Below are positions 8,905-18,610 of a DNA stretch of 64,000 bases, in pieces (within the stretch, counting starts at the first letter, position 1; the number at the start of each line of letters is the position of its first letter). Both the position numbers and the translations under genes were made by a program. The notes under the pieces are model-generated. The model was not told where the DNA came from. It did not search any database and saw only the letters and a list, made by a program, of their open reading frames with translations. Location of the stretch: contig NZ_JABFNS010000026.1 in NCBI RefSeq assembly GCF_013116825.1, forward strand, positions 1-64,000, in the 5' to 3' direction. Source of the DNA: Myxococcus xanthus (GTDB taxonomy: Bacteria > Myxococcota > Myxococcia > Myxococcales > Myxococcaceae).

Positions 8905-9836
8905 CCGATGCCCCAGGCAAAGGGGTCCGTCGGGTCCACCAGCAACGTGGCCTCCGCGTTGACGGACGCGGTGCCGGTGATGGTGGGCAGGATGCGCGCA
9001 CCGTCACGGACGTAGCGCGCCTCGAAGTGACTGCCGAGGATGCTCTCCTGCACCCACGTCGCGCCTTCCTCGAGAACACCGTCGGCGGCCAGGCACGCGA
9101 CCTTCGCGCTCGTCCCGGTGCCACACGGCGAGCGGTCATAGGCCAGCCCTGGGCAGAGCACGAAGTTGCGAGCATCCACCCCTGGCGTCGGAGAGGGGGC
9201 GTACAGCTCGACGTGGTCGATCTCCGCGCCGTCCTCTCCGGTGATGCCCTGCTCCGAGAGCGACTGCTTGATGGCGGAGGTGTACGCCAGGAGCGCGGAG
9301 GTCCGCGACAGCTCCAGCGGCAGGTGCGTGACGCGGGAGAGGAAGAACCAGTTGCCGCCCCAGGCGATGTCGCCGCGCACCTCGCCATGTCCCGGCACGG
9401 ACACCGCCACGTCATGCGCCCACCGGTAGCTCGGAACATTGGCGATGCTGACGCGCCCATCCGGATGCAGCGTGGCCTTCACCACGCCCACGGGAGTCTC
9501 CAGCGAGTGGACGCCAGGACCGATGCGCCCCAGGTACTCCAGCGTCTTCACCACGCCGATGGTCCCGTGGCCGCACATCCCGAGGTAGCCGACGTTGTTG
9601 AAGAAGATGATGCCGGCGACGCTCGACGCCCTGACAGGCGGACACAGCAGCGCGCCCACCATGACGTCGGACCCACGGGGCTCGCAGACGATGGCCTTGC
9701 GAAAGGCGTCGAACTCCTCACGGAAGCGCTCACGCAGGCTCGCCAGGTCGCCCGCTCCCAGCTCCGGGCCTCCGTCCGTCACCACGCGCGTGGGCTCGCC
9801 CCCGGTATGACTGTCGATGACACGAATGCGCCGCAT
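8901..9836 (-). CDS. 4-hydroxyproline 2-epimerase (proline racemase family)
   Basis: This enzyme interconverts trans-4-hydroxy-L-proline and cis-4-hydroxy-D-proline without cofactor. The family start [11 protein letters not shown] is present, and both catalytic cysteines are seen: Cys88 in GMCGHGTIG and Cys238 in SPCGTGTSA. The two-Cys pattern separates it from the Ser/Thr-containing dehydratase relatives. It is the first gene of the operon. Two starts are possible: ATG 9836 (310 residues, GGGAG nine bases upstream, best family match) or ATG 9854 (317 residues, GGGAGG upstream). The 170-base gap to the upstream ATPase gene should hold the operon promoter, but I see no clear operator there. 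Confidence 0.9.
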   Translation of the reverse strand: MRRIRVIDSHTGGEPTRVVTDGGPELGAGDLASLRERFREEFDAFRKAIVCEPRGSDVMVGALLCPPVRASSVAGIIFFNNVGYLGMCGHGTIGVVKTLEYLGRIGPGVHSLETPVGVVKATLHPDGRVSIANVPSYRWAHDVAVSVPGHGEVRGDIAWGGNWFFLSRVTHLPLELSRTSALLAYTSAIKQSLSEQGITGEDGAEIDHVELYAPSPTPGVDARNFVLCPGLAYDRSPCGTGTSAKVACLAADGVLEEGATWVQESILGSHFEARYVRDGARILPTITGTASVNAEATLLVDPTDPFAWGIG

Positions 9837-10006
9837 GCGAACCGCTCCCGCCATCCGGGCCTCCCATGCGCCACCCTAGGAGGCCCGAGGCGCGGTTTCT
9901 TGGGAGATTCGTCCGCGCTCGCGAGGCAATCACGCAAATGCGCCAGCGAGCAGCCTCCACCTCAGGGGGACCCACGCGCCCGAGGGGAGGTGCCGATGGT
10001 CGGGGC

Positions 10007-11299
10007 TCACCACAGGCCCTGCTGGCGCAGCAGCTCCGCCAGCGGGTGCGCGCCCAGCCCGTGCGCGTCGAAGAGCCGGCCCGCGACCTCGTGTGTGGGA
10101 TTCTTCCACGCGATGCGCTCCGGCCCGTCCTCTCGCGTGTTGCCACACAGCAGGAGCGACGCCCTCAGCGCCTCGGCGGACGGAAACAGCGTGTGCTCGA
10201 AGAGGAGCGGATTCTGGCTGGTGAGGAACACCTGCCGCGCGCCCATCTCCCGCATGCTCGCCTCCACCCAACGCGGATGCAGCCCATTGCCCAGCTCGTC
10301 CGCGATCGCGAAGTCCTCGTTCACGTCCAGGTAATAGAGCAGTGACAGCAGCCGCTTCTGCCCGAAGCCCAACGCCTCGTGGTTCAGCACCCGGCCATCG
10401 CGCCGCGTGAACTCGAAGCCAAAGCCCCCAAAGCCCACGCGCCCGCCGTTCTCGAACGACCGCTTCTCCAGCACCTCCACGCGGAAGCGGCCCGCCTCAA
10501 AGCCCGCCAGCGCCACGAACTTCGCCAGGAAGCTGCCTTCGCGCGCGTCGTGCGTCAGCTCCAGCACGTCCGTAACGGACGGCTGCTCCATCTGCTCACG
10601 CAGCCACCCCGGCATCCACGTGGGCAATGCCATCAACCCCAGCGGGAACACTTCGCCGTCCCGCACCTCCATGGCGTAGCGGATGGCGCCGATGCGTTCG
10701 AACATCCCCAGCGCTTCATCGAAGCGCTGGGGCGCCAGCAGGAACGTGCGGCGCAGCAGCTCCTTGAGCCGCTCCTTCATCTCCGCGTCGATGTACTGCG
10801 CCGTCATGAAAAGCAGCGTCCACACCGACCGGTCCAGCAGCGACCAGTGCATGCTCCGCGACCACACGGCCTCGCCGTCCACCTTGCAGTCCATGCCCGC
10901 CGCGTCCGCACGCATCACCAACCTGGCCGACGGCGAATGGAACTGCACGTCCACTTCGATGCGCGGGTGCAGCGAGGAATCCAGCGCGGGCGTGCGCAGC
11001 GGCATCAGCGCGGAGCCCTTTCTCGGCGGTGCCTCCGTGTCCGGCGCCGGCGCGTTCTCCTCGTTCCGGACGAAGACGTGCAGCTTCATGCCCGGAAACG
11101 CCAGGTCGTACTCCAGCGCGAACGGCTCATGGATGAGGCCGGAGAAGTCCGAGCCGAGCACCGTGGAGATGAGCTCCAGCAGCGTCGTCCTGCCGGTGCC
11201 GTTCTCCCCCAGCACCAGATTGTACGACGGGCTGAACACCAGCGAGGTGCCAGGGATGACGTTCCGGTAGTGATGGACCTCGAGCCGCGTGAGCTTCAT
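10007..11299 (-). CDS. AAA family ATPase (AAA_21/OLD-like)
   Basis: A 430-residue P-loop ATPase with Walker A at 31-39 (GENGTGRTT, with Arg where Lys is usual, as in many AAA_21 proteins). A signature-like segment GFGQKRLLSLLYYL precedes a Walker B region (FAIADELGNGLHP). The domain order matches single-gene OLD-like ATPases seen in defence, retron and DNA-repair contexts, but no nuclease or TOPRIM partner adjoins it. ATG 11299 is chosen over the more upstream frame opening because of GAGGAG at the right distance and a typical family start (MKLTRLEVHHYRN). Its function here is unknown. Confidence 0.72.
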   Translation of the reverse strand: MKLTRLEVHHYRNVIPGTSLVFSPSYNLVLGENGTGRTTLLELISTVLGSDFSGLIHEPFALEYDLAFPGMKLHVFVRNEENAPAPDTEAPPRKGSALMPLRTPALDSSLHPRIEVDVQFHSPSARLVMRADAAGMDCKVDGEAVWSRSMHWSLLDRSVWTLLFMTAQYIDAEMKERLKELLRRTFLLAPQRFDEALGMFERIGAIRYAMEVRDGEVFPLGLMALPTWMPGWLREQMEQPSVTDVLELTHDAREGSFLAKFVALAGFEAGRFRVEVLEKRSFENGGRVGFGGFGFEFTRRDGRVLNHEALGFGQKRLLSLLYYLDVNEDFAIADELGNGLHPRWVEASMREMGARQVFLTSQNPLLFEHTLFPSAEALRASLLLCGNTREDGPERIAWKNPTHEVAGRLFDAHGLGAHPLAELLRQQGLW

Positions 11300-11526
11300 G
11301 GGTCTCCTCGGCGCGCAGCATGGCCAGTGTGGGCGCGCGGGGGAACCGCGCAATGTCACGGAATGTCCACCTCCTTTCGTGTGTAGAGGGCGCCCGAGCC
11401 CCTCCCTGGACGCTCGCCGCATGACGCGGTGCAGGCCAAGGTGGAACGTGAGGTGGAGCGAGACCTCGTCTATACACTCCGCCGGCTCTGCGACCCCTCC
11501 GGGTCGGAAAGGACGAAGTGAGGACG

Positions 11527-12375
11527 ATGAAGAATCAGCTTCTCAGCTGTATGGCCTCCGCGCTCATGACCCTGTCGGCGATGCCCGCGCTGGCTCAACT
11601 CAAGCTGCCGGCCGCCAGCCCCGCGGCGAAGGTGACGCAGGAGGTGGGCGTCTCCGAGATTTCCGTCGAATATTCCAGCCCGGCGGTGAAGGGCCGGAAG
11701 GTCTGGGGCGAGCTGGTCCCCAATGACAAGGCGTGGCGCAGCGGCGCCAACTCGGCGACGAAGATTACCTTCAGCCACCCTGTCACCTTCGGCGGCAAGG
11801 CCGTTCCGGCGGGCTCCTACGCCATCGTCAGCCTGCCCTCGCAGAAGGGTTGGAAGGTGATGCTGAACACGGACCTGGGCCTGTGGCGGGGCGGCGCGCC
11901 CTACGACACCTCCAAGGACGTGGCCTCGGTGAGCGCCACCACCACGGAGATTCCGTCGCGTGAGCGCCTGACGTACCTCTTCACCGACACCACGGACAAC
12001 AGCACGCGGCTGGACCTGGAGTGGGAGAAGCTGCGCGTCTCCGTGCCCATCACGGTGGACACGGCGGCCATCGCGAAGGCCAACATCGAGCAGGCGCAGA
12101 AGAGCACGGCCATGATGCACGCGAGCGCCGCCTCCTACGTGGCGGAGGCCACCAAGGACTACGCCGCCGCGCTGAAGCACGCCGACGCGGCCGTGGCCGC
12201 CAACGCCACCTGGTACAACCACTGGGTTCGCGCGGGCGTCCTGTCGCAGATGGGCAAGTACAGCGAGGCCCGCAAGGCCGCGCAGGCCGCGTGGGACCTG
12301 GGGCAGAAGGACAAGAACTTCTTCTACCGTGACCAGGTCTCCAAGGCGCTGGCGGAGTGGAAGAACAAGAAGTAG
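11527..12375 (+). CDS. secreted DUF2911 protein
   Basis: A 282-residue exported protein. A signal peptide covers about residues 1-24, ending PALAQ. A DUF2911 domain follows (about 30-175; VEYSSPAVKGRKVWG and PAGSYAIVSLP are typical). The C-terminal 90 residues are helical and look like a single TPR-type repeat (AALKHADAAVAANATWYNHW). The DUF2911 family is widespread in myxobacteria and Bacteroidetes and has no known activity. A GTG at 11518 would add three residues. The gene is convergent with bshA, with 20 bases between stop codons. Confidence 0.8.
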   Translation: MKNQLLSCMASALMTLSAMPALAQLKLPAASPAAKVTQEVGVSEISVEYSSPAVKGRKVWGELVPNDKAWRSGANSATKITFSHPVTFGGKAVPAGSYAIVSLPSQKGWKVMLNTDLGLWRGGAPYDTSKDVASVSATTTEIPSRERLTYLFTDTTDNSTRLDLEWEKLRVSVPITVDTAAIAKANIEQAQKSTAMMHASAASYVAEATKDYAAALKHADAAVAANATWYNHWVRAGVLSQMGKYSEARKAAQAAWDLGQKDKNFFYRDQVSKALAEWKNKK

Positions 12376-12395
12376 CCAGCCACTCCCGGGGCTCC

Positions 12396-13559
12396 TCAGC
12401 GACGGAGGGGCCCCGTCAGGAGCCGGCGGTAGAGCGCCTCGTAGCGGTCGATGGCGGGTTCCTTCTGGAAGCGTTCCAGGACCTGCGCCCGCGCGCGGTG
12501 TGAGAAGCCCTGCCAACGCTCCGCGTCCTCGACCAATGTGAGCACGTGCCGGGCCATGGCCGGGACGTCACCCAGCGGCGCCAGGAAGCCCGTCTCCCCG
12601 TGCGTGACGAGCTCCGGGATTCCGCCCAGGTCGCTGGCCACCACGGGAACGCCGCAGCTGAGCGCTTCCAGCGCGGCGAGCCCGAAGCTCTCCTGCTCGC
12701 TGGGGAGCAGGAAGACGTCGGAGGCGGCGACCAGCTCCTCGAAGCGGTCCTGCTTGCCGAGGAACGCGACGCGGCCCTCCAGGCCCATCTCCCGCAGCAT
12801 CCGCTCCGCGGGCGAGCGCTCTGGACCGTCTCCCACCATCACCAGGCGGCAGGGACGGTGGCGGTGGACCTCGGTGAAGATGGCGACCACGTCGGTGATG
12901 CGCTTCACCGGCCGGAAGTTGGAGACGTGGATGAGCACTGGCTCGTGCTCACGCAGGGCCGGGAAGAGCGCGCGCAGGCAGGCGCGGTCTCGCACCGGGG
13001 CATAGCGGGCGGTGTCCACGAAGTTGGTGATGACGTCGATGGGGACGCTCTCGGGAATGTCGAAGCCCCGCCACGTCGCGCGGCGCAGGTAGGCCGACGG
13101 CACCGTCACCGCGTCGCTTCGCGTGATGGAGAAGCGCGTAATCGGCAGGTAGCTGGGGTCGATTCCCACCAGCGTGGTGTCCGTCCCGTGCAGCGTGGTG
13201 ACGACTCGCGGCGCCTTGTGGCCCAGCACCTCGCGCGCCATCCACGCGGCGGTGGCGTGGGGCACCGCGTAGTGGACGTGCAGGATGTCCAGGCGCTCGT
13301 AGTTGGCGACCTCGATCATCTTGGAGGCCAGCGCGATGGGATAGGTGCCGGACTGCTGGAGCGCCGGATAATCGCTCTCCGTCACCTCGTGGAAGACGAC
13401 CTTCCGGTTCGCGCCATGGAGGCGGACCGGCAGGTCCCGAGCAATGAAGTGGACGCGGTGGCCCCGTTCCGCCATCGCGAGGCCAATCTCCGTGGCGACC
13501 ATGCCGCTGCCACCGAAGGTTGGAAAGCAGGTGATGGCCACGTTGAGCGGGGCGTTCAT
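12396..13559 (-). CDS. bshA: N-acetyl-alpha-D-glucosaminyl L-malate synthase BshA
   Basis: A 387-residue GT4-family glycosyltransferase that joins UDP-N-acetylglucosamine to L-malate, the first step of bacillithiol synthesis. The N-terminus has the BshA loop FPTFGGSGMVATEIG. The C-terminal GT4 donor-site signature is present (EQESFGLAALEALSCGVPVV, with the EX7E-type glutamates). It is the last gene of a three-gene bsh operon and its start overlaps the stop of the deacetylase gene by four bases. The neighbours make a generic sugar transferase unlikely. Confidence 0.9.
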   Translation of the reverse strand: MNAPLNVAITCFPTFGGSGMVATEIGLAMAERGHRVHFIARDLPVRLHGANRKVVFHEVTESDYPALQQSGTYPIALASKMIEVANYERLDILHVHYAVPHATAAWMAREVLGHKAPRVVTTLHGTDTTLVGIDPSYLPITRFSITRSDAVTVPSAYLRRATWRGFDIPESVPIDVITNFVDTARYAPVRDRACLRALFPALREHEPVLIHVSNFRPVKRITDVVAIFTEVHRHRPCRLVMVGDGPERSPAERMLREMGLEGRVAFLGKQDRFEELVAASDVFLLPSEQESFGLAALEALSCGVPVVASDLGGIPELVTHGETGFLAPLGDVPAMARHVLTLVEDAERWQGFSHRARAQVLERFQKEPAIDRYEALYRRLLTGPLRR

Positions 13560-14362
13560 GTGCGTGACGGGAAGAACAGGGGCTTGGCGAAGCTATTCCT
13601 GCGAAAGTGGTCGAGCGGGTCGGCCAGTCCCAACGCCTCGCGGAGGATGTAGGGCTCGCCGTGGGTGACGCCAATCTGCGCGCCATGGAAGCGATCCCTG
13701 GCTTCCAGCGAGGACACCGACAGCGGTGAGCCCACCAGCGTGGGCGGGGCGTCCGGACGGGGCATCACCTGACTGGCATAGCAGTGCACTGCGGCCAGCT
13801 TGCGCTCGTAGACGGCGGAGACGTCGACGATGACGCTGGGTTCGGCCAGGTGCCGCATCGGGTAGTAGAGGACCTGCCGCGGCGTGAAGGGCTCCGCGGC
13901 GGGCTCCGCGTCGAACTTGCGCACGCCCGCGAAGAAGAGGGCGCGCGTCACCAGCGCACTGGCGGCCTCGTGGTCCGGGTGTCGCTCCTGCTCCCAGGGC
14001 ACGACGACCAACTCCGGACGCAGGCGGCGCAGCGCCTCCACCACGCGGGCCACGGCGGCGGTGCGGGCGCGCTCGGGCTCGGGCGTGTCGAAGCCCGCCC
14101 ACGGATTGAGCCAGCCGTCGGGCAGCTCCAGGTTCTCCCGGTGGGCCAGCCCCAGCGCGCGGGTGGCGGCTTCCGTCTCCTCCGCGCGGGACTGGAGCGT
14201 GCCGCGCGAGCTCTTCTCGCCGCGCGTCAGGTCGACGATGCCGGTGCGGTAGCCACGGGTGGCCATGCTCGCCAGCAGCCCGCCGCAGAACAGCTCCACG
14301 TCATCCGGGTGTGGGCCAAAGGCGAGGACATCGATGCCGTAGGCGGTGCCGTTCGCGCTCAT
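13556..14362 (-). CDS. bshB: bacillithiol biosynthesis deacetylase BshB1
   Basis: A 268-residue PIG-L/LmbE-fold zinc hydrolase that removes the acetyl group from N-acetylglucosaminyl-malate. The zinc motif is [12 protein letters not shown] near residue 17, with the second metal-binding segment HPDHEAAS about 100 residues later. Length and start match BshB1. It overlaps bshC upstream and bshA downstream by four bases each, so the three products are probably made in step. BshB2 or Mca-like conjugate amidase activity cannot be excluded from sequence. Confidence 0.9.
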   Translation of the reverse strand: MSANGTAYGIDVLAFGPHPDDVELFCGGLLASMATRGYRTGIVDLTRGEKSSRGTLQSRAEETEAATRALGLAHRENLELPDGWLNPWAGFDTPEPERARTAAVARVVEALRRLRPELVVVPWEQERHPDHEAASALVTRALFFAGVRKFDAEPAAEPFTPRQVLYYPMRHLAEPSVIVDVSAVYERKLAAVHCYASQVMPRPDAPPTLVGSPLSVSSLEARDRFHGAQIGVTHGEPYILREALGLADPLDHFRRNSFAKPLFFPSRT

Positions 14363-15984
14363 GGCGTCAGGTCCTTCGAATCACCGGAGAAGGGGACGCA
14401 CGCGTCCAGCACCGTCTTCGTGAAGGCGCGCGCCCCGATGCGGCAGGCGAAGTAGGGCAGCCCGAGGATCCTCTCCTGGGGCGCGTCCTCCGGGAAGAGG
14501 AAGGTGCGCAGGCGGTCCACCTGTTCGGCCGCGGTGGCATCACGCCGGGCGAGCGCGCGGCGGTAGCGGCCCGTCAGCCGGGACACGGCGACACGCACCG
14601 TGCCCTGGGTGCGGCGCAGCGCGTCCTGGAGGTTCGCGTCCACCGCCGACACCTGCCCGGCGACGCGCTCCAGCTCGGAGGAGAATGCGCCGAAGAGGCG
14701 GGCCTCCAGGGCCTCGGGTGTCTCCAGCGACTCTGGGGCATCCCGCGCGGCCAGCCGCGTGAGCAGCGCGTCGCGCGGCACGTTCACCTCATCCGGCTGG
14801 AGCCCCACCTTGCCCAGCCACCGCCGCGTGCGGTCATCGAGCACGCGGAAGCGGGCCCGGGGAATGGCGAGCGGCATCGGACGTCCCGCGTGGGCGTAGA
14901 GCGGTGCCAGTTGCGCGAAGTAGGCCAGCTCGCCCGGGCCGCCGACATACGCCGCCGTGGGGAGCCACGTGTCCTGGAGGAGGGGGCGCAGCAGCGCGGA
15001 CGTGGTGAAGCGCAGCGGCTCTCGCTCCAGGGCGGCATGCAGCGCGTCCTGGGGGATGGCGCTGCTGTCCGGGTGCCCCACCAGACTCCAGGCGCCCGCT
15101 TCCGCCGGGTCCAGCCGGTAGCGCGGGCCATCGAGCGCATCGGGCGAGAAGAAGCTGAGCGGCGAGCCCGGACGGACATGGACCTGCACCATGTAGCCCG
15201 CGCGGGTGAGCGCCTCCGCTCGGGCCGCGAGCGCCGAGGAGAGGGCCCCCGCTTCCTGGAGGGCGAAGCGGTGCACGGGCGCGGCGAGTGGCGCCAGTCG
15301 TGCGTCTCTCGGGTCGAGGAAGACGAGCCCCTCGTCGGCGAAGAGGGAGGACAGGACGTCGGTGAAGGCTCCCGCGAGCGTGGCTTCAGGGCGGTAGGCC
15401 CGCTCCAGCAAGGAGAGGAATTCCTCCGCATGGGGTTCTGCTTCCAGCTCGGCGCGGAGGGTGGCCAGGGCGGGGAGGACGCTCGGTCCAAGGTGGCGGT
15501 GGGCGATGGGCGCTCGAGACGTTGCTGCATCGGGAAGCTCGAGCGCCAGGCGACAGGGCCCTCCGCCCGGACGTGGGATGACACAGTGGTCAATCTCAGG
15601 GAGGTCGTGGTCCTCCGTCTGGAGCCAGAAGACGGGGACACAGGGCCGGCCGGTTTCTTCCCGAAGCGCGCGCGCCGTGATGATGGCGGACGCGGCTTTG
15701 TAGAGCGTGTACAGCGGCCCCAGGAAGAGGCCCATCTGCTGCCCCGTCACCACCGCCACGGTGCCAGGCTTCGCGAGCAGCGCGAGGTTGCGCTCCCGCG
15801 CGGGACTGGGCGCGAGGCGCGCGTTCTGCGCGCCGAGGACGTCCAGCAACGCGGGCGACACCGCGCGCGACGCGGCGGCGGCCACGGCCCGGGCGCGCGC
15901 TTCACGGTGTCGATAGTCGTCGGGAAGGAAGGAGAGCGCGGACGCATCTCCGCGAAGCCACGCGGTCGAGAACGGGGACGTCAC
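14359..15984 (-). CDS. bshC: bacillithiol cysteine ligase BshC
   Basis: A 541-residue BshC family protein that adds cysteine to glucosaminyl-malate to complete bacillithiol. Family segments include [20 protein letters not shown] and [13 protein letters not shown] in the nucleotide-binding core, and a long helical C-terminal region. It is the first gene of bshC-bshB-bshA. The start is GTG 15984, inside a perfect 16-bp palindrome and without a clear Shine-Dalgarno sequence, so initiation may be weak or leaderless. Length is normal for the family (about 540). Confidence 0.9.
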   Translation of the reverse strand: MTSPFSTAWLRGDASALSFLPDDYRHREARARAVAAAASRAVSPALLDVLGAQNARLAPSPARERNLALLAKPGTVAVVTGQQMGLFLGPLYTLYKAASAIITARALREETGRPCVPVFWLQTEDHDLPEIDHCVIPRPGGGPCRLALELPDAATSRAPIAHRHLGPSVLPALATLRAELEAEPHAEEFLSLLERAYRPEATLAGAFTDVLSSLFADEGLVFLDPRDARLAPLAAPVHRFALQEAGALSSALAARAEALTRAGYMVQVHVRPGSPLSFFSPDALDGPRYRLDPAEAGAWSLVGHPDSSAIPQDALHAALEREPLRFTTSALLRPLLQDTWLPTAAYVGGPGELAYFAQLAPLYAHAGRPMPLAIPRARFRVLDDRTRRWLGKVGLQPDEVNVPRDALLTRLAARDAPESLETPEALEARLFGAFSSELERVAGQVSAVDANLQDALRRTQGTVRVAVSRLTGRYRRALARRDATAAEQVDRLRTFLFPEDAPQERILGLPYFACRIGARAFTKTVLDACVPFSGDSKDLTP

Positions 15985-15996
15985 GGCATGCCGTGA
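15981..15996. promoter_or_regulatory. 16-bp perfect palindrome at the bshC start
   Basis: TCACGGCATGCCGTGA is a perfect 8+8 palindrome that straddles the bshC GTG start, in the 142-base region shared with the divergent PIG-L gene. It could be an operator for a dimeric repressor; no regulator gene lies next to it. Confidence 0.4.
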
Positions 15997-16126
15997 TAAC
16001 AGGTCGCGGCGGGCGCGCCACCGGAAGTGCGCGCTTGCACGTCATGTGCGGCCGTGACGGCGTGTGTCATCCTGGGGCGAACGCGAGCCGCGCGCAGGGG
16101 AGAGGCTTGTTATAGGGTCCGCCCGA

Positions 16127-18610
16127 ATGCGGAACCTGCTCCTCGGAATGACGCTGGCCATGAGCCTTGGAATCGGGTCGAAGGCGGTGGCGCAGCCTCC
16201 TCGGCAGCTCCATGCGGGTGAAATCGCGGCGGGCCTGAAGCGGCTCGGGGTGACGGGCAGTGTCCTCTATGTCGCGGCCCACCCGGACGACGAGAACACG
16301 CGCTTGCTCGCGTGGCTGGTGGGAGAGCGCGGCCTGCGCGCGGGTTACCTGTCCGTGACGCGCGGCGATGGTGGGCAGAACCTCATCGGCACCGAGCAGG
16401 ACGCCTTGTTGGGGCTCATCCGCACGCACGAACTGCTCGCCGCGCGGAGCGTGGACGGCGCGGAGCAGTTCTTCACGCGGGCGCGGGACTTCGGCTACTC
16501 GAAGAGCGCGGAAGAGGCGCTGCGCATCTGGGGACATGAAGAGGTGCTTGCGGACGTGGTGCTCGCCATCCGCCGCTTCCAGCCAGACGTCATCATCACC
16601 CGCTTCACCACGGAGCCGCCGAACCACGGCCACCACACGGCCTCCGCGCTGCTCGCGGCGGAGGCCTTCATCGCCGCCGCCGACCCGAAGCGCTTCCCCG
16701 AGCAGCTCTCCGAGGTGAAGCCGTGGAAGGCGGACCGCCTGCTGCAGAACGCCTCCCAATGGTGGTTCAAACCCGATGAGGACCTGTCCCGCTACGTGAA
16801 GCTGGAGGTGGGCGGCTACGACGCGCTGCTCGGGCGTTCGTGGGGCGAGGTGGCCGCGGAGAGCCGCAGCCAGCACAAGAGCCAGGGCTTCGGCCAGGCC
16901 GTGGACCGAGGCCCCAGTACGGAGTACTTCACTCCGCTGGCGGGGACGCTGCCGAAGCGCGACGTGTTCGAGGGGCTCGACTTCTCCTGGAGGCGTTGGA
17001 AGGGCTCCGAGGCCGTGTCCCGCGCGGTGGCCGCCGCGGCGAAGGCGTTCGATGCGCGCGCCCCCCACCGCTCGCTTCCCTCGCTCGTCCGCGTCCACGA
17101 GGCGCTGACCGCGCTGCCGGACACCCATCCGTGGAAGGCGCCCAAGCTGCGGGAGACGGAGGCGCTCATCGCCGCCTGCGCGGGTCTGTTCCTGGAGGTG
17201 CGTGCCGCCGCGCCCACGGGCATCCCGGGGCTGCCGGTGGCGTTGGACGTGGTGGCGCTGAATCGCTCGCCCGCCGCCGTCGAGTGGGTGGGGCTGACGC
17301 TGCCGGGCGAGAAACCCGAGGCCGTGGGGAAGGCGCTGGGGGCGAACGTGCCCTTGAAGCTGTCGCGCATGGTGACGCTGCCGACGACGGCGCCCATCTC
17401 CACGCCCTATTGGCTCCGCGAGCCCGTCACGGGAGGGCTCTACACGCTCGAGGGCGAGGACCGCGCGCTCACCGGCCAGCCGGAGGGCGTTCCCGCGCTG
17501 TCGGTGGCGTTCGAATACAAAGTCGCGGGCCGGCGCTTCCGCGCGGTGCGTCCGGTGGTCTACGTCTGGACGGACCCGGTGCGCGGCGAGCTCTACCGTG
17601 ACTTCGAGGTCGTCCCGCCCGTCACCGCCACGCTGGCGCAGGACGTGCTCATGTTCCCCAACGGCGAGTCCCGTGCCGTGCCGGTGGTGCTGGCCGCGGG
17701 GATGGACCAGGTGCCGGGCACGGTGCGGATGGTGGCGCCGCCCGGCTGGCGCGTGGAGCCCGCATCGGTGGAGTTCAAGCTCGCGGCGCGCGGAGACGAG
17801 CGCACCATCACCTTCCAGGTGACGCCGCCCCGGGGCTCGGCGCGGAAGGGTGACCTCTCCGTGGATGTCGACGTGGGGGACCGCGCCTGGTCCTGGCGTG
17901 CCCGTTCCGTGTCCTATCCCCACATCCCGCCGCTGACGGTGCGCCAGCCCTCCACGGCCACGGTGGTGCCGTTCTCCCTGGCGACGAAGGGCAAGCGCAT
18001 CGGCTACATCCCCGGGCCGGGCGACCGCGTCGCGGAGAGCCTGAGCGCGGTGGGCTACGAGGTGACGCTGCTCCCCGAGGAGCGGCTGGCCCAGGAGAAG
18101 CTGGAGCGCTTCGACGCCATCCTCGTGGGCGTGCGCGCCTTCAACGCCAACACGCACCTCACCGTCCACCGGGAGCGGCTGCTCCAGTACGTGGAGGGCG
18201 GCGGCCGCTTGGTGGTGCAGTACAACACCAACAGCCGCGTGGGGCCGCTCACGTCCTTCGTAGGCCCCTATCCGCTGGAGATTGGCCGCGACCGGGTGAC
18301 GGATGAGACGGCGGTGATGACGCCGCTCCGCGCTGATGAGCCGCTGCTGCGCGCGCCCAATGCGCTGACCGCCGCGGACTTCGAGGGCTGGGTGCAGGAG
18401 CGCGGCCTCTACTTCGCGTCGTCATGGGACGCTCGCTACCAGCCCGTGTTCGCCATGCACGATGCTGGCGAGGCGCCGCTCCAGGGCGCGCTGCTGGTCG
18501 CTCGCCATGGCAAGGGCACGTTCGTCTACACGGGCCTCGCTTTCTTCCGTCAGCTTCCCGCCGGGGTTCCCGGCGCCTACCGCCTGTTGGCCAACATCCT
18601 CTCTCAATGA
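16127..18610 (+). CDS. secreted PIG-L/LmbE family deacetylase with ThuA-like C-terminal domain
   Basis: An 827-residue exported protein. A signal peptide covers about residues 1-23. The PIG-L zinc-hydrolase domain follows (about 30-300) with AAHPDDENTR and the HGHHTAS metal motif. Long beta-rich middle domains resemble NPCBM/NEW3-type modules, and the last 200 residues have a glutamine-amidotransferase/ThuA-like fold. Large PIG-L proteins of this build act on N-acetylated sugars outside the cytoplasm; the substrate is unknown. It is divergent from bshC and leads a unit with a small membrane protein and a sodium:solute symporter. The ATG at 16127 is chosen for the signal peptide. TATAGG lies only about 11 bases upstream, so the mRNA may be nearly leaderless. 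Confidence 0.82.
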   Translation: MRNLLLGMTLAMSLGIGSKAVAQPPRQLHAGEIAAGLKRLGVTGSVLYVAAHPDDENTRLLAWLVGERGLRAGYLSVTRGDGGQNLIGTEQDALLGLIRTHELLAARSVDGAEQFFTRARDFGYSKSAEEALRIWGHEEVLADVVLAIRRFQPDVIITRFTTEPPNHGHHTASALLAAEAFIAAADPKRFPEQLSEVKPWKADRLLQNASQWWFKPDEDLSRYVKLEVGGYDALLGRSWGEVAAESRSQHKSQGFGQAVDRGPSTEYFTPLAGTLPKRDVFEGLDFSWRRWKGSEAVSRAVAAAAKAFDARAPHRSLPSLVRVHEALTALPDTHPWKAPKLRETEALIAACAGLFLEVRAAAPTGIPGLPVALDVVALNRSPAAVEWVGLTLPGEKPEAVGKALGANVPLKLSRMVTLPTTAPISTPYWLREPVTGGLYTLEGEDRALTGQPEGVPALSVAFEYKVAGRRFRAVRPVVYVWTDPVRGELYRDFEVVPPVTATLAQDVLMFPNGESRAVPVVLAAGMDQVPGTVRMVAPPGWRVEPASVEFKLAARGDERTITFQVTPPRGSARKGDLSVDVDVGDRAWSWRARSVSYPHIPPLTVRQPSTATVVPFSLATKGKRIGYIPGPGDRVAESLSAVGYEVTLLPEERLAQEKLERFDAILVGVRAFNANTHLTVHRERLLQYVEGGGRLVVQYNTNSRVGPLTSFVGPYPLEIGRDRVTDETAVMTPLRADEPLLRAPNALTAADFEGWVQERGLYFASSWDARYQPVFAMHDAGEAPLQGALLVARHGKGTFVYTGLAFFRQLPAGVPGAYRLLANILSQ

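Noticed and set aside
12388..12414. GC-rich hairpin between the DUF2911 gene and bshA
   Set aside because: The stem is interrupted by a bulge and overlaps the bshA coding end; not convincing as a terminator.
16067..18169. 700-codon open frame on the minus strand opposite the PIG-L gene
   Set aside because: Arg/His/Gly-rich shadow without domain motifs; the plus strand carries the zinc motifs.
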